From assembly GCF_041435115.1 (NCBI RefSeq), contig NZ_CP108046.1, positions 1,922,001 through 1,986,000 on the forward strand: 64,000 nucleotides of DNA. Reading direction: 5' to 3'. A program made the translations under genes and the position numbers. This DNA comes from Streptomyces sp. NBC_00289 (GTDB lineage: Bacteria > Actinomycetota > Actinomycetes > Streptomycetales > Streptomycetaceae). Positions within the stretch are counted from its first letter, which is position 1. Each line of letters starts with the position of its first letter. This document shows positions 43,236-52,129 of the stretch, in pieces. The notes beneath the pieces are model-generated. The model had not been told where the DNA came from and did no database searches. It worked only from the letters and a program-made list of their open reading frames with translations.

Positions 43236-44507
43236 GTGGCAACGGAAAGACGGGCTGTCGACAGCGGCCGACCTGTGTCATCCGCATCGTCCGCAGCGGT
43301 CGCGCCTTCCGGGCGAACCGCTCCACCGCCCGACCCGCACATCCCCGTCTCCGTCTTCAGTCCGGCCGCCGTACTCGCGTCCTGCGTGGGCTTCGTCCTC
43401 ATCGGCGCGCTCCAGGCCCTGTACGGTCCGGCGATCCCCGCCCTCCGCGAGGAGTTCGGGCTGACCCCCTCGGCCGCGGGGCTGGGTCTGAGCGCCCACT
43501 TCGTCGGCGGGGTGGCCGGAGTGCTGCTCTTCGACCGGCTCTACGGCCGGATCGGCAACCGGCGGATCCTCGGCGCCTCGTACCTGCTCATGGCCGTCGG
43601 CGCGGCGGGCTTCGCGCTGGCGCCGAACTGGCCCACGGCGCTGGCGACGGCGCTGCTGGCCGGGCTCGGCTTCGGCGGCATCGACTACGGCCTCAACCAG
43701 CTGTTCGCGACCGGCTTCGGCGACCGTTCGGCGGCGATGCTGAACATCCTGAACGCGCACTTCGGCGTGGGCGCGATCCTCGGCCCGGTGCTGATCGGCG
43801 TGGTCGGTGCCGAGCACTACCCGGCGGTGTTCCTCGCCTTCGCGGTCGCCAACCTGCCCCTGCTGCTGTGTCTGCGAGGCGTGCGCGACCGGCCGCCCAC
43901 GCAGGCCGGGGAACTCCCGGCGCCCGCTGCCGGGGGCGGGCAGGTGCTCGGCCGCAGTCTGGGCTCGGTGCTCGCCGTGTTCGTCGCCCTCTACGTCCTG
44001 CACGTGGGCATCGAGGCGGGCGTCGGCGGCTGGGAGCCGACCCATCTGGAGACCGTGGGATACGGCTCCGGGGTCGCCGCGACGGCCACCTCCGTCTACT
44101 GGCTGATGATGACCGCGGGCCGCTTCCTGGTCGCTCCGATCGCGCTGCGCTTCTCCGCGCAGGCCATCATCACCGTGTCCTGCGCCGGCATGACGGTCTG
44201 CCTGTTGCTGGCATCGGTGCGCGAGCTGGCCCCCTACGCCTACGCGGGCGTCGGTCTGTTCATCGCGCCGATCTTCCCCACCGGCCTGCCGTGGCTCAAC
44301 AGGGCCGCCCCGCGGGCCCGGCGGGCCGGAGCCCTGGTGATCGCCGCGTCCATGGTCGGGGGTGTGGCCGCGGGACCGCTGCTCGGCAGGGCGATCGAGG
44401 GCGCCGGGGTCCGCGCGGTCCCGCTGCTGCTGTGCGGCGTCTCCGCGCTGTGTCTGGCCGCCACGCTCTGGCTGATCCGCAACACCCGGCCGCACCGGCC
44501 GCTGTGA
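43236..44507 (+). CDS. MFS transporter
   Basis: 423 residues; GTG start with AAGGGG upstream. Twelve hydrophobic spans are expected (VFSPAAVLASCVGFVLIGALQ; LGASYLLMAVGAAGFAL; ALATALLAGLGFGGIDYGLNQLF; LPLLLCGVSALCLAATLWLI). The GRIGNRR loop between the second and third spans is the family motif A. The sequence is like FucP/YbjJ-type sugar or drug carriers. The palindromic promoter and the two GH35 genes downstream suggest a galactoside or sugar, but the promoter is separate and this is not proven. Confidence 0.87.
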   Translation: MATERRAVDSGRPVSSASSAAVAPSGRTAPPPDPHIPVSVFSPAAVLASCVGFVLIGALQALYGPAIPALREEFGLTPSAAGLGLSAHFVGGVAGVLLFDRLYGRIGNRRILGASYLLMAVGAAGFALAPNWPTALATALLAGLGFGGIDYGLNQLFATGFGDRSAAMLNILNAHFGVGAILGPVLIGVVGAEHYPAVFLAFAVANLPLLLCLRGVRDRPPTQAGELPAPAAGGGQVLGRSLGSVLAVFVALYVLHVGIEAGVGGWEPTHLETVGYGSGVAATATSVYWLMMTAGRFLVAPIALRFSAQAIITVSCAGMTVCLLLASVRELAPYAYAGVGLFIAPIFPTGLPWLNRAAPRARRAGALVIAASMVGGVAAGPLLGRAIEGAGVRAVPLLLCGVSALCLAATLWLIRNTRPHRPL

Positions 44508-44730
44508 CATGGGGTCCCCACCACTGACCGCGCGCGACACCCGATGCCAGCCGAGAAACCCGGCCCATCAGACCCGTGAAGCCCCACAAGCCACTCGACG
44601 CCCGCACCGCCGGCACCACTCGCACCTCTGACATCACCCGCACCAACGGCACCACGACACCGCTGACGCCACCCGCACCGCGGCATCGCGGCACCGTGGC
44701 ATCACTCGCACCACCTGCACCACCCGCACC

Positions 44731-44761
44731 GCGGCATTGCGGCATTGCGGCATTGCGGCAT
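44731..44761 (+). repeat. 8-bp tandem repeat GCGGCATT
   Basis: 3.9 copies of GCGGCATT, about 90 bp upstream of the GH35 start. Confidence 0.8.
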
Positions 44762-44775
44762 CACCCGCACCCCCT

Positions 44776-44811
44776 CACCACCCGCACCACCCGCACCACC
44801 CGCACCACCCG
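44776..44811 (+). repeat. 9-bp tandem repeat CACCACCCG
   Basis: Four copies of CACCACCCG, 36 bp before the GH35 start. The strand bias (C-rich on plus) means the transcript leader would be C-rich and little structured. Confidence 0.8.
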
Positions 44812-44846
44812 CCGAGCACCTCCCGCCATCCGAAGGGAAGCCCCGC

Positions 44847-46610
44847 ATGCCCGCTCTGACGACGACGTCCGACGGATTCCTCCTGCACGGCGAACCGTTC
44901 CGGATCATCTCCGGGGCCATGCACTACTTCCGCGTCCACCCCGACCAATGGGCGGACCGGCTGCGCAAGGCCCGGCTGATGGGGCTCAACACGGTGGAGA
45001 CGTACGTGCCCTGGAACCTCCACCAGCCGGCGCCCGACGGCCCGCTCATGCTCGACGGCTTCCTCGACCTGCCCCGCTTCCTGCGGCTGGCACAGGCGGA
45101 GGATCTGCACGTCCTGCTGCGCCCCGGGCCGTTCATCTGCGCCGAGTGGAACGACGGCGGGCTGCCCGCCTGGCTCCTCTCCGTCCCCGGCATCCGGTTG
45201 CGCAGCAGCGATCCCCGCTTCGCCGAGGCCTTCGACGGCTACCTCGATCTGCTGCTGCCCGCGCTGCGGCCGCAGTGGGCCGCGTCCGGCGGCCCGGTGA
45301 TCGCCGTACAGCTGGAGAACGAGTACGGGGCGTACGGCGACGACACCGCGTACCTCAAACACGTCGAGCAGGCCCTGCGCGGGCGGGGCGTCGAGGAGCT
45401 GCTGTTCACCTGCGACCAGGCCAACTCCCGGGATCTGTCCGCCGGCAGCCTGCCCGGCGTCCTCGCCACCGCGACCTTCGGCAGCCGGGTCGAGGAGCAT
45501 CTCGGCGCGCTGCGGGCGCACCGGCCCGAGGGGCCGCTGATGTGCTCCGAGTTCTGGATCGGCTGGTTCGACCACTGGGGCGGACCCCACCACACGCGGG
45601 AGGCGGGTGACGCGGCGGCGGACCTCGACCGGCTGCTGTCGGCCGGCGCGTCCGTCAACATCTACATGTTCCACGGCGGCACCAACTTCGGCCTCACCAA
45701 CGGCGCCAACCACCACCACGCCTACTCCCCCACGGTCACGTCGTACGACTACGACGCGGCACTCACCGAGTGCGGCGACCCCGGCCCCAAGTACCACGCC
45801 TTCCGCGAGGTCATCGCCCGCCACGCGCCCGTGCCCGAGGAGCCCGCCCCCATGCCGGGCACCAAACTCCCGCTCACGACAGTGGAGTTGGACCGGCGGG
45901 CGCCACTGCTGCCGTATGTCCGCGGCCTGCCGGGGGCCGTGCGCGGCGACGGTCCGGCGACGATGGCCGAACTCGGCGTGCACAGCGGCCACCTGCTCTA
46001 CCGGACCACCGTGCCGGCCGCCGGGGACGGCCTGCTGCACTTCGCGGGCGGGGTGGGCGACCGCGCCCAGGTGTTCGTGGACGGTGCCCCGGCCGGCGTG
46101 CTGGAACGGGAACGCCACGACGAGACCCTCCCCGTCCGGGTGCCGCGCGCGGGTGCCGTGCTGGAGGTGCTCGTGGAGAACCTGGGCGGGGTCAACTACG
46201 GACCGCGCACCGGGGCGCCCAAGGGGCTGCTCGGCCCGGTGTCCTTCCAGGGCGCCGCGCTGCGCGACTGGGAGTGCCGTCCGGTGCCCCTGGACGACCT
46301 GGCGGCCGTACCGTTCGCTCCTTCCTCCGCCGCCACGGACGCCGAACCCGCCTTCCATCGCGGGACGTTCGAGGTCGAGTCCCCCGCCGACACGTTCCTG
46401 TCGCTGCCCGGCTGGACCAAGGGCCAGGCGTGGGTCAACGGCTTCCACCTCGGCCGCTACTGGAATCGCGGGCCGCAGCACACGCTCTACGTGCCCGGCC
46501 CGGTCCTGCGCCCCGGCGCCAACGACCTCGTCCTGCTGGAGCTGCACGCCACGACCGGCACGCGTGCGCTGTTCACCGACACCCCCGACCTCGGACCGGA
46601 GAACGTCTGA
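44847..46610 (+). CDS. Beta-galactosidase, glycoside hydrolase family 35
   Basis: 587 residues from ATG 44847 (GAAGGGA upstream). GH35 TIM barrel at about 5-330: AMHYFRV, LRPGPFICAEWNDGGLP, acid/base Glu159 in QLENEYG and nucleophile Glu235 in CSEFWIGWFDHWGG. The C-terminal beta domains (to 587) include GWTKGQAWVNGFHLGRYWNRGPQ. No signal peptide, so it acts inside the cell on imported beta-galactosides. Its stop overlaps the next GH35-like gene by one base. Confidence 0.93.
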   Translation: MPALTTTSDGFLLHGEPFRIISGAMHYFRVHPDQWADRLRKARLMGLNTVETYVPWNLHQPAPDGPLMLDGFLDLPRFLRLAQAEDLHVLLRPGPFICAEWNDGGLPAWLLSVPGIRLRSSDPRFAEAFDGYLDLLLPALRPQWAASGGPVIAVQLENEYGAYGDDTAYLKHVEQALRGRGVEELLFTCDQANSRDLSAGSLPGVLATATFGSRVEEHLGALRAHRPEGPLMCSEFWIGWFDHWGGPHHTREAGDAAADLDRLLSAGASVNIYMFHGGTNFGLTNGANHHHAYSPTVTSYDYDAALTECGDPGPKYHAFREVIARHAPVPEEPAPMPGTKLPLTTVELDRRAPLLPYVRGLPGAVRGDGPATMAELGVHSGHLLYRTTVPAAGDGLLHFAGGVGDRAQVFVDGAPAGVLERERHDETLPVRVPRAGAVLEVLVENLGGVNYGPRTGAPKGLLGPVSFQGAALRDWECRPVPLDDLAAVPFAPSSAATDAEPAFHRGTFEVESPADTFLSLPGWTKGQAWVNGFHLGRYWNRGPQHTLYVPGPVLRPGANDLVLLELHATTGTRALFTDTPDLGPENV

Positions 46611-49003
46611 TGCCGACGCCCCCGCACCACCTGCGCGTCCCCGCCGCCGCGGCACCCCCGCTGACCGGACACCTGCCCTTCACCGACGCTCCCGGGGTCT
46701 CCGATCCCATCGAGGTCACCAGCCGGTGGCTGGTACGCGGCGGCCGCCCCTGGTTCCCGGTCTCCGGCGAGTTCCACTACTCCCGCCACCCCGCGGCACA
46801 GTGGTCGGAGGAACTGCTGAAGATGAAGGCGGGCGGGGTGACCGCGGTCGCCAGCTACCTCATCTGGATCCACCACGAGGAGATCGAGGGCCGCGTCCGC
46901 TTCGACGGCGACCGTGACCTGCGGCGTTTCGCCGAGCTGTGCGCCCGGCACGGCCTGGACTTCATCCCCCGCATCGGCCCCTGGTCCCACGCGGAGGTGC
47001 GCAACGGGGGCCTGCCCGACTGGCTGCTGGCCCGTGACTGCACACCGCGCACCGACGACCCCGCCTACCTGGAACCCGTACGCGACTGGTTCGCGACGGT
47101 CGCCGGGCAGTTGGCCGGCCTCGACCGGGCGCACGGCGGCCCGATCGTGGCGATCCAGATCGAGAACGAGCTCTACGACCAGCCCGGCCACCTGCTCACC
47201 CTGAAGCGGATGGCGCAGGAGGCCGGACTCGACGCACCCCTGTGGACGTCGACGGCCTGGGGCGGGGTGCAACTGCCGCCGGACGAACTGCTGCCGCTGT
47301 ACGGCGGCTATCCGGAGGCGTTCTGGACCGAGGCGGACGGCGGCTGGCCCGACACCTGCCGCAAGCACTTCTTCTTCACCCACCAGCGTGACGACGAGGG
47401 GATCGGCGCCGACCTGCGGCCGGCCACCGTGCGCGGCGGCGCACCGGACGCGTTCGCGGACCGGTTCCCCTGGGCCACCTGCGAGCTGGGCGGCGGCATG
47501 GCGGTGGCCTACCACCGGCGGCCGCGTGTCGACGCCGACGACATCGGCGCGCTGGGGCTCACGAAGATCGGCTGCGGCTCGGTCTGGCAGGGCTACTACA
47601 TGTTCCACGGCGGCACGAACCCGCCCGGCGAGCTGACCACGCTCCAGGAGTCCCACGCCACGGGCTATCCCAACGACCTGCCGCTGCTGACGTACGACTT
47701 CCAGGCCCCGCTCGGCGAGTACGGCCAGTACCGGCCCTCGTACCACGAACTGCGCCTGCAGCACCTGCTGCTGGCGGACTTCGGCCATCTCATCGCGCCG
47801 ATGGCGTCCGTGCTGCCCGAACGGCGGCCGACGGCGCAGGACGACCGGGACACCCTGCGATGGGCCGTGCGCGGTGACGGCGCCTCGGGCTTCCTGTTCG
47901 TCAACAACCACCAGCCGCACGAGCCGCTGCCGGACCACCCGGAGACGGTCTTCACGGTCGAACTGCCCGCCGCAGGCGGTTCGTTGACGCTGCCGAGCAG
48001 TCCCGTCACGGTCCCCACCGGCGCCTCCTTCTGCTGGCCGCTGCGGCTGGACGTCGCCGGGCTGCGGCTGGAGTGGGCCACCGCCCAGCCCGTGTGCACG
48101 GTCGACGCCGACGGACGTACGGTCCTGGTGCTGGCCGCCGCCGACGGCATCGTCCCCGAACTCGCCCTGGACGCCGCGACGGTGACGTCGGTCAGCGCGC
48201 CGACCGGTGACCTCACCCCCGTCGACGGCCGCGTCCTGGTGACCGGGCTGCGCCCCGGGACCGACGCCCTGGTCGAGGTGGAGACGGTGGACGGCGGACG
48301 GGTCGGCCTGCTGGTCCTGGACGCGGCCACGGCACGGACCGCCTACCGGGGTGTCGCCTGGGGTGCCGAGCGGCTGATCCTGAGCCGGGACGGCGTCGTC
48401 TTCGACGAACGGGCGGACGAGGTGCGGCTGCACGGCGGAGGCGCACGCCCGTCCTTCGCGGTGCTGCCCGCTCCCGGACGGGCACCGCTGGTGGACGGTA
48501 CGACGGTGAGCGCGGCGGCGGACGGGGTGTTCACCCGGTACACGGCAGCCACCGACGACGTGGGCGGTCCAACGGCCGCGCGGATCACCCCCGTCAGGCC
48601 CGCCGGTCCCGCGCCCGACACCGTGACGGGCGTGCTGGGCCGGGCGAGCACGCCGGCGGACAAGCACTTCGACACCGTGGCCGCCGAGTACCGCGTCGAC
48701 CTGCCGGACGACCTGCCGGCGGGCACCCTGCTGCGCGTCCACTGGACGGGAGACGTGGGCCGGGCCCACCTGGGGGACACCCTGGTCGCCGACCAGTTCT
48801 TCGCGGGCCGCGCGTGGGACATCGGCGTCGACCGCCTCCCCGCCGACCTGCCGCGCACCGACGGACTGCGGCTCAGCGTGCTGCCACTGCCCGCCGAGGC
48901 CCCCGTCCACCTGCCGTCGGACGCGGCCGGCGGAGCGCGGACGGCCGCCGTCACGCACGCCGAATGGATCACCGCGCGCACCTGGTCGGTGCGGGCGGGC
49001 TGA
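46610..49003 (+). CDS. Second GH35-like beta-galactosidase, divergent
   Basis: 797 residues; ATG touches the previous stop (TGATG). The barrel at about 40-390 has FHYSRHP, IPRIGPWSHAEVRNGGLPDWL, AIQIENELYD with Glu187 in the acid/base position, and a candidate nucleophile Glu in WATCELGGGM. These differ from the first enzyme, so substrate range may differ. The rest is beta-sandwich domains. No signal peptide is visible. Coupled expression with a second GH35 suggests sequential trimming of one glycan. Confidence 0.85.
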   Translation: MPTPPHHLRVPAAAAPPLTGHLPFTDAPGVSDPIEVTSRWLVRGGRPWFPVSGEFHYSRHPAAQWSEELLKMKAGGVTAVASYLIWIHHEEIEGRVRFDGDRDLRRFAELCARHGLDFIPRIGPWSHAEVRNGGLPDWLLARDCTPRTDDPAYLEPVRDWFATVAGQLAGLDRAHGGPIVAIQIENELYDQPGHLLTLKRMAQEAGLDAPLWTSTAWGGVQLPPDELLPLYGGYPEAFWTEADGGWPDTCRKHFFFTHQRDDEGIGADLRPATVRGGAPDAFADRFPWATCELGGGMAVAYHRRPRVDADDIGALGLTKIGCGSVWQGYYMFHGGTNPPGELTTLQESHATGYPNDLPLLTYDFQAPLGEYGQYRPSYHELRLQHLLLADFGHLIAPMASVLPERRPTAQDDRDTLRWAVRGDGASGFLFVNNHQPHEPLPDHPETVFTVELPAAGGSLTLPSSPVTVPTGASFCWPLRLDVAGLRLEWATAQPVCTVDADGRTVLVLAAADGIVPELALDAATVTSVSAPTGDLTPVDGRVLVTGLRPGTDALVEVETVDGGRVGLLVLDAATARTAYRGVAWGAERLILSRDGVVFDERADEVRLHGGGARPSFAVLPAPGRAPLVDGTTVSAAADGVFTRYTAATDDVGGPTAARITPVRPAGPAPDTVTGVLGRASTPADKHFDTVAAEYRVDLPDDLPAGTLLRVHWTGDVGRAHLGDTLVADQFFAGRAWDIGVDRLPADLPRTDGLRLSVLPLPAEAPVHLPSDAAGGARTAAVTHAEWITARTWSVRAG

Positions 49004-49006
49004 CCG

Positions 49007-49052
49007 GGCGGGCGGGCTGACCGGCGGCCCCGGAATCCCGGGCCCGCCCGCC
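49007..49052 (+). terminator. Hairpin after the GH35 pair
   Basis: GGCGGGCGGGC (49007-49017) pairs perfectly with GCCCGCCCGCC (49042-49052), four bases after the GH35 stop. An inner CCCGG/CCGGG stem can add to it. It probably separates the GH35 operon from the LacI gene. Confidence 0.65.
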
Positions 49053-49056
49053 TATG

Positions 49057-49083
49057 CTGTGGTCCTGCCGTGCCGGACCACAG
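49057..49083. promoter_or_regulatory. Inverted repeat upstream of the first LacI gene
   Basis: CTGTGGTCC (49057-49065) and GGACCACAG (49075-49083) are perfect 9-bp arms with a 9-bp spacer, 54 bp before the LacI start. Autoregulatory operator is likely; the spacing is wider than a usual LacI site. Confidence 0.55.
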
Positions 49084-49136
49084 GCCGGCCGTCACGGACC
49101 GTATCGACGTCGAGGAACCCCGAGGGATCAGCCACC

Positions 49137-50231
49137 ATGACCGCAAGCGCCGCCGGCGGAGCCGTCCCGAAGGGGCGCAGCAGACGGAACTTCGCGGGCT
49201 CGCGTCCGGTGATGGACGACGTGGCCCGGCTGGCCGGTGTCTCCAAGCAGACCGTCTCGCGCGTGCTCAACGACCACCCTTCCGTCCGCGCCGAGACACG
49301 CGCGGCGGTCCTGGAGGCGATGAGCTCGCTCGGCTACCGCCCCAGCCGCAGCGCCCGGTCGCTGGCCAGCGGCCGGACCCGGATGCTCGGCGTCATCTCC
49401 TTCGACGCCGCCCGCTACGGGCCGGCCGCCATCCTCACCGCGATCAACACCGCGGCGCAGGAGGCCGGTTACCTGGTCAGCTCCATCGCCCTCGACACGG
49501 CCGACCACGACACGGTCGTGGCGGCCGTCGACCGGCTGTCGGCCGAGGGCGCGGACGGGGTGATCGCCATCGCCCCGCAGCTCTGGGTGGGCAGGGCCCT
49601 GGCGGACACCCGGCTCGACACCCCGCTGGTGGTGCTGGAGAACGGACTCGACGACAGCGCGGCGCTGGCCGCGCTGGTCACCGGCGACTCCCGGATCGGC
49701 GCCCGCAAGGCCACCGAGCACCTCCTGGCCCTCGGCCACCGGACCGTACGGCACCTCGCCGGACCGACCGGCTGGACCTCGGCCGACCAGCGGCTGACCA
49801 GCTGGCGCTCGACGCTGGAGGCGGCCGGGGCGCAGGTGCACGAGCCGCTCGTCGGCGACTGGAGCGCCGACTCGGGCTACGAACTCGGTCGTCGGCTGGC
49901 CCGGAACCCGGAGGTCACCGCGGTGTTCGCGTCCAACGACCAGATGGCCCTCGGCGTCCTGCACGCCCTGCACGAGGCGGGCCGTTCGGTCCCCGGTGAC
50001 GTCAGCGTGGTCGGCTACGACGACATCCCGGAAGCCGCCCATCTGCTGCCCCCGCTGACCACCGTGCGCACCGACTTCGCCGAGATCGGCACCCGCTCGC
50101 TGCGCCTCCTGCTCGACCGGATCGACGGTCCGGCCGAGGCACCGCGGGCCGAGTCGCTGATTCCCGTGGAGCTCGTCGTGCGGGGCAGCAGCGGACCGGC
50201 CCCCGGCTGCACGCCGCCCGCCGTGCCCTGA
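49137..50231 (+). CDS. LacI-family regulator next to the GH35 genes
   Basis: 364 residues from ATG 49137 (GAGGGA upstream); an in-frame GTG at 49059 falls in the inverted repeat. HTH PVMDDVARLAGVSKQTVSRVLNDHPSV near 23-48, then the periplasmic-binding-like effector domain (FASNDQMALGVLHAL; VGYDDIPEAAHLLPPLTTVRTDF). Position directly after the GH35 pair suggests it controls beta-galactoside genes. Confidence 0.9.
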   Translation: MTASAAGGAVPKGRSRRNFAGSRPVMDDVARLAGVSKQTVSRVLNDHPSVRAETRAAVLEAMSSLGYRPSRSARSLASGRTRMLGVISFDAARYGPAAILTAINTAAQEAGYLVSSIALDTADHDTVVAAVDRLSAEGADGVIAIAPQLWVGRALADTRLDTPLVVLENGLDDSAALAALVTGDSRIGARKATEHLLALGHRTVRHLAGPTGWTSADQRLTSWRSTLEAAGAQVHEPLVGDWSADSGYELGRRLARNPEVTAVFASNDQMALGVLHALHEAGRSVPGDVSVVGYDDIPEAAHLLPPLTTVRTDFAEIGTRSLRLLLDRIDGPAEAPRAESLIPVELVVRGSSGPAPGCTPPAVP

Positions 50232-50432
50232 CCCGGCAGGAACCGCGACCGTGCGTGCCCGTGCTCGTGCCGGGGCACGGTCCGGACTCTCGACGGGGCT
50301 CGTCCGCCCGCATGCGAGCACGCGTGCTCCACCGACCTGACTCCGCAGACATGGCGGCGCAGCCCGGGAGCCCCGGCAGGACGGCGTCTGACATCATCGG
50401 GCTCGGACACACGACCGGCCCGGGGAGGCACC

Positions 50433-51503
50433 GTGACGCGAGGGACAGGACGGCGCGGAGGCTCCGCCGCACCGCGCAGCGTGGACGTCGCCCAGCTGGC
50501 CGAGGTCTCGCAGAAGACCGTCTCCAGGGTCTTCAACGACGAGCCGTACGTGTCCGCCGACGTGCGCCGCCGGGTGCTCGACGCCGCCGAACAGCTCGGT
50601 TACCGCCGCAACAACGCGGCCCGGGCGCTGGCCTCGGGACGCACTCGCTCCATCGGCGTGGTCACCCTGGGAACGGCCCTGTACGGGCCCGCCTCGCTGC
50701 TCATGGGGGTCGAGCGGGCCGTCCGCGACACGGGGTACGCGCTGCGCGTGGTCAACACGGTGGAGGGGGACCCCGGCGGTGTCTCCGGCGCCGTGGACGC
50801 GCTGCTGGAGCAGGGCGTCGACGGCATCGTCATCTCCGAGCCGATCGACGAGGCGGGAGACCAGGGCGAACGGTCCGTCGCCGTACCGGTCCTGGTCCTC
50901 AGCGCGCCACCGCCCTTCGCCGCCCCCACGGTGCTGGCCGCGGGCGGCGGCGTCGACCTGATGGCACGGGCGGCCACCGAACACCTGCTGGACCTCGGGC
51001 ACGCCACCGTCCATCACCTCGCAGGGCCGCAGCGCTGGTACGCGGCCCGGGACCGGCTCGAGGGATGGCGGGCGGCGCTCAGCGCGCACGGCAGACACGA
51101 GCCGCCCGTCGTCGAGGGCGACTGGTCGGCCGCGTCCGGGTACGCGGCGGGGCGCGCGCTCGCCGCCGACCCCGGGGTGACCGCGGTGTTCTCCGCCAAC
51201 GACGACATGGCCATCGGTCTGATGCGGGCCCTGACGGAAGCCGGCCGGCGGGTGCCGCAGGACGTGAGCGTCGTCGGTTTCGACGACATCCCGGTCGCCG
51301 CCTATGTCACCCCTCCCCTGACCACGGTGCGGCAACTGTTCGACGTCGTGGCGCGGGACGGACTCAGGCGTCTCCTGCACTCCATCGAGAACCCGCGGGC
51401 GGACCCCCTGCCGCCGACCGATCCGACGGTCGATCTCGTCGTCCGCGCCTCGACCGCGCCGCCGCCCCGGACCGGCCCCGGCGGTGGGCGCGGCGCCGGC
51501 TGA
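50433..51503 (+). CDS. Second LacI-family regulator
   Basis: 356 residues; GTG start after GGGGAGG. HTH VDVAQLAEVSQKTVSRVFNDEPYV near 17-40, effector domain with FSANDDMAIGLMRAL and VGFDDIPVAAYVTPPLTTVRQLF. The two regulators read in tandem but have separate leaders. Its target is unknown; the GATGTTACCGGTAACATC palindrome at 43186 is one candidate site for either. Confidence 0.9.
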   Translation: MTRGTGRRGGSAAPRSVDVAQLAEVSQKTVSRVFNDEPYVSADVRRRVLDAAEQLGYRRNNAARALASGRTRSIGVVTLGTALYGPASLLMGVERAVRDTGYALRVVNTVEGDPGGVSGAVDALLEQGVDGIVISEPIDEAGDQGERSVAVPVLVLSAPPPFAAPTVLAAGGGVDLMARAATEHLLDLGHATVHHLAGPQRWYAARDRLEGWRAALSAHGRHEPPVVEGDWSAASGYAAGRALAADPGVTAVFSANDDMAIGLMRALTEAGRRVPQDVSVVGFDDIPVAAYVTPPLTTVRQLFDVVARDGLRRLLHSIENPRADPLPPTDPTVDLVVRASTAPPPRTGPGGGRGAG

Positions 51504-51652
51504 TCCGCCCGCACCGCTCGTCGCGACCCGACGGCCCCGGACCGGGTTCCGCCCACCACGACCGGCCGGCGTCGCTGACCTGGCCCGCGGCCGGCCGGCG
51601 ATCGCGGGGCGAACCGGGCTGCGCGTTCGCGCGGGCCGTCCTTGGGCGGCGG

Positions 51653-52108
51653 TCAGTCCGGCGCCGCCGCCTTCTTGATGGCCTCGCGGATGCGGGAGTA
51701 GGTGCCGCAGCGGCAGACGTTCTCGATGCGGTCGATGTCGTCGTCCGTGGGGCTGGACGTCCTGTCGAGCAGGGCCGCCGCGGCCATGATCTGGCCCGGC
51801 TGGCAGAAGCCGCATTGGGAGACGTCGCAGTCGAGCCAGGCCTGTTGCACGGGGTGGAGGGTGTCGCCGTCGGCCAGGCCCTCGATGGTGGTCACCGCCC
51901 GGTCGGCGCAGTCGGCGACCGGCACGACGCACGGCTGGATCTCCGCGCCGTCGAGATGGCTGGTGCAGGCGCGGCACACGCCCACCCCGCAGCCGTACTT
52001 GGGGCCGGTGACGTGCAGCAGGTCGCGCAGCACCCACAGCAGCGGCATGTCGGCCGGCGCCTCGACGGTCACGGACTTCCCGTTGAGGACGAAGGAGTAG
52101 GAGGGCAT
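51653..52108 (-). CDS. Isoquinoline 1-oxidoreductase-type [2Fe-2S] subunit
   Basis: 151 residues, full-length small subunit of a molybdenum hydroxylase. The plant-type [2Fe-2S] motif is [10 protein letters not shown] near 39-48 with a later Cys in QPCVV. The second cluster motif is CGFCQPG with CRCGTY near 98-136. It passes electrons from the molybdenum subunit encoded upstream; only 21 bp separate them. There is no separate FAD subunit, as in IorAB. Confidence 0.92.
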   Translation of the reverse strand: MPSYSFVLNGKSVTVEAPADMPLLWVLRDLLHVTGPKYGCGVGVCRACTSHLDGAEIQPCVVPVADCADRAVTTIEGLADGDTLHPVQQAWLDCDVSQCGFCQPGQIMAAAALLDRTSSPTDDDIDRIENVCRCGTYSRIREAIKKAAAPD

Positions 52109-52129
52109 CGGTACCTTCTCGGACGGTGA

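Larger units (their letters stand above)
44508..44846. other. Intergenic region with tandem microsatellites
   Basis: About 340 bp between the MFS and GH35 genes. It is low-complexity, rich in CACC, GCACC and GCATT words, and contains the 8-bp and 9-bp tandem repeats at 44731-44813. I see no gene and no clear operator. Confidence 0.6.

Noticed and set aside
44731..44811. CRISPR-like or coding repeats before the GH35 gene
   Set aside because: Units of 8 and 9 bp without spacers are microsatellites; the upstream frame in phase with GH35 has no start site and is Pro/Ala/His low-complexity.
49059..49136. GTG start at 49059 for the first LacI regulator
   Set aside because: It lies within the CTGTGGTCC/GGACCACAG repeat and lacks a ribosome site; ATG 49137 gives the usual short leader before the HTH.
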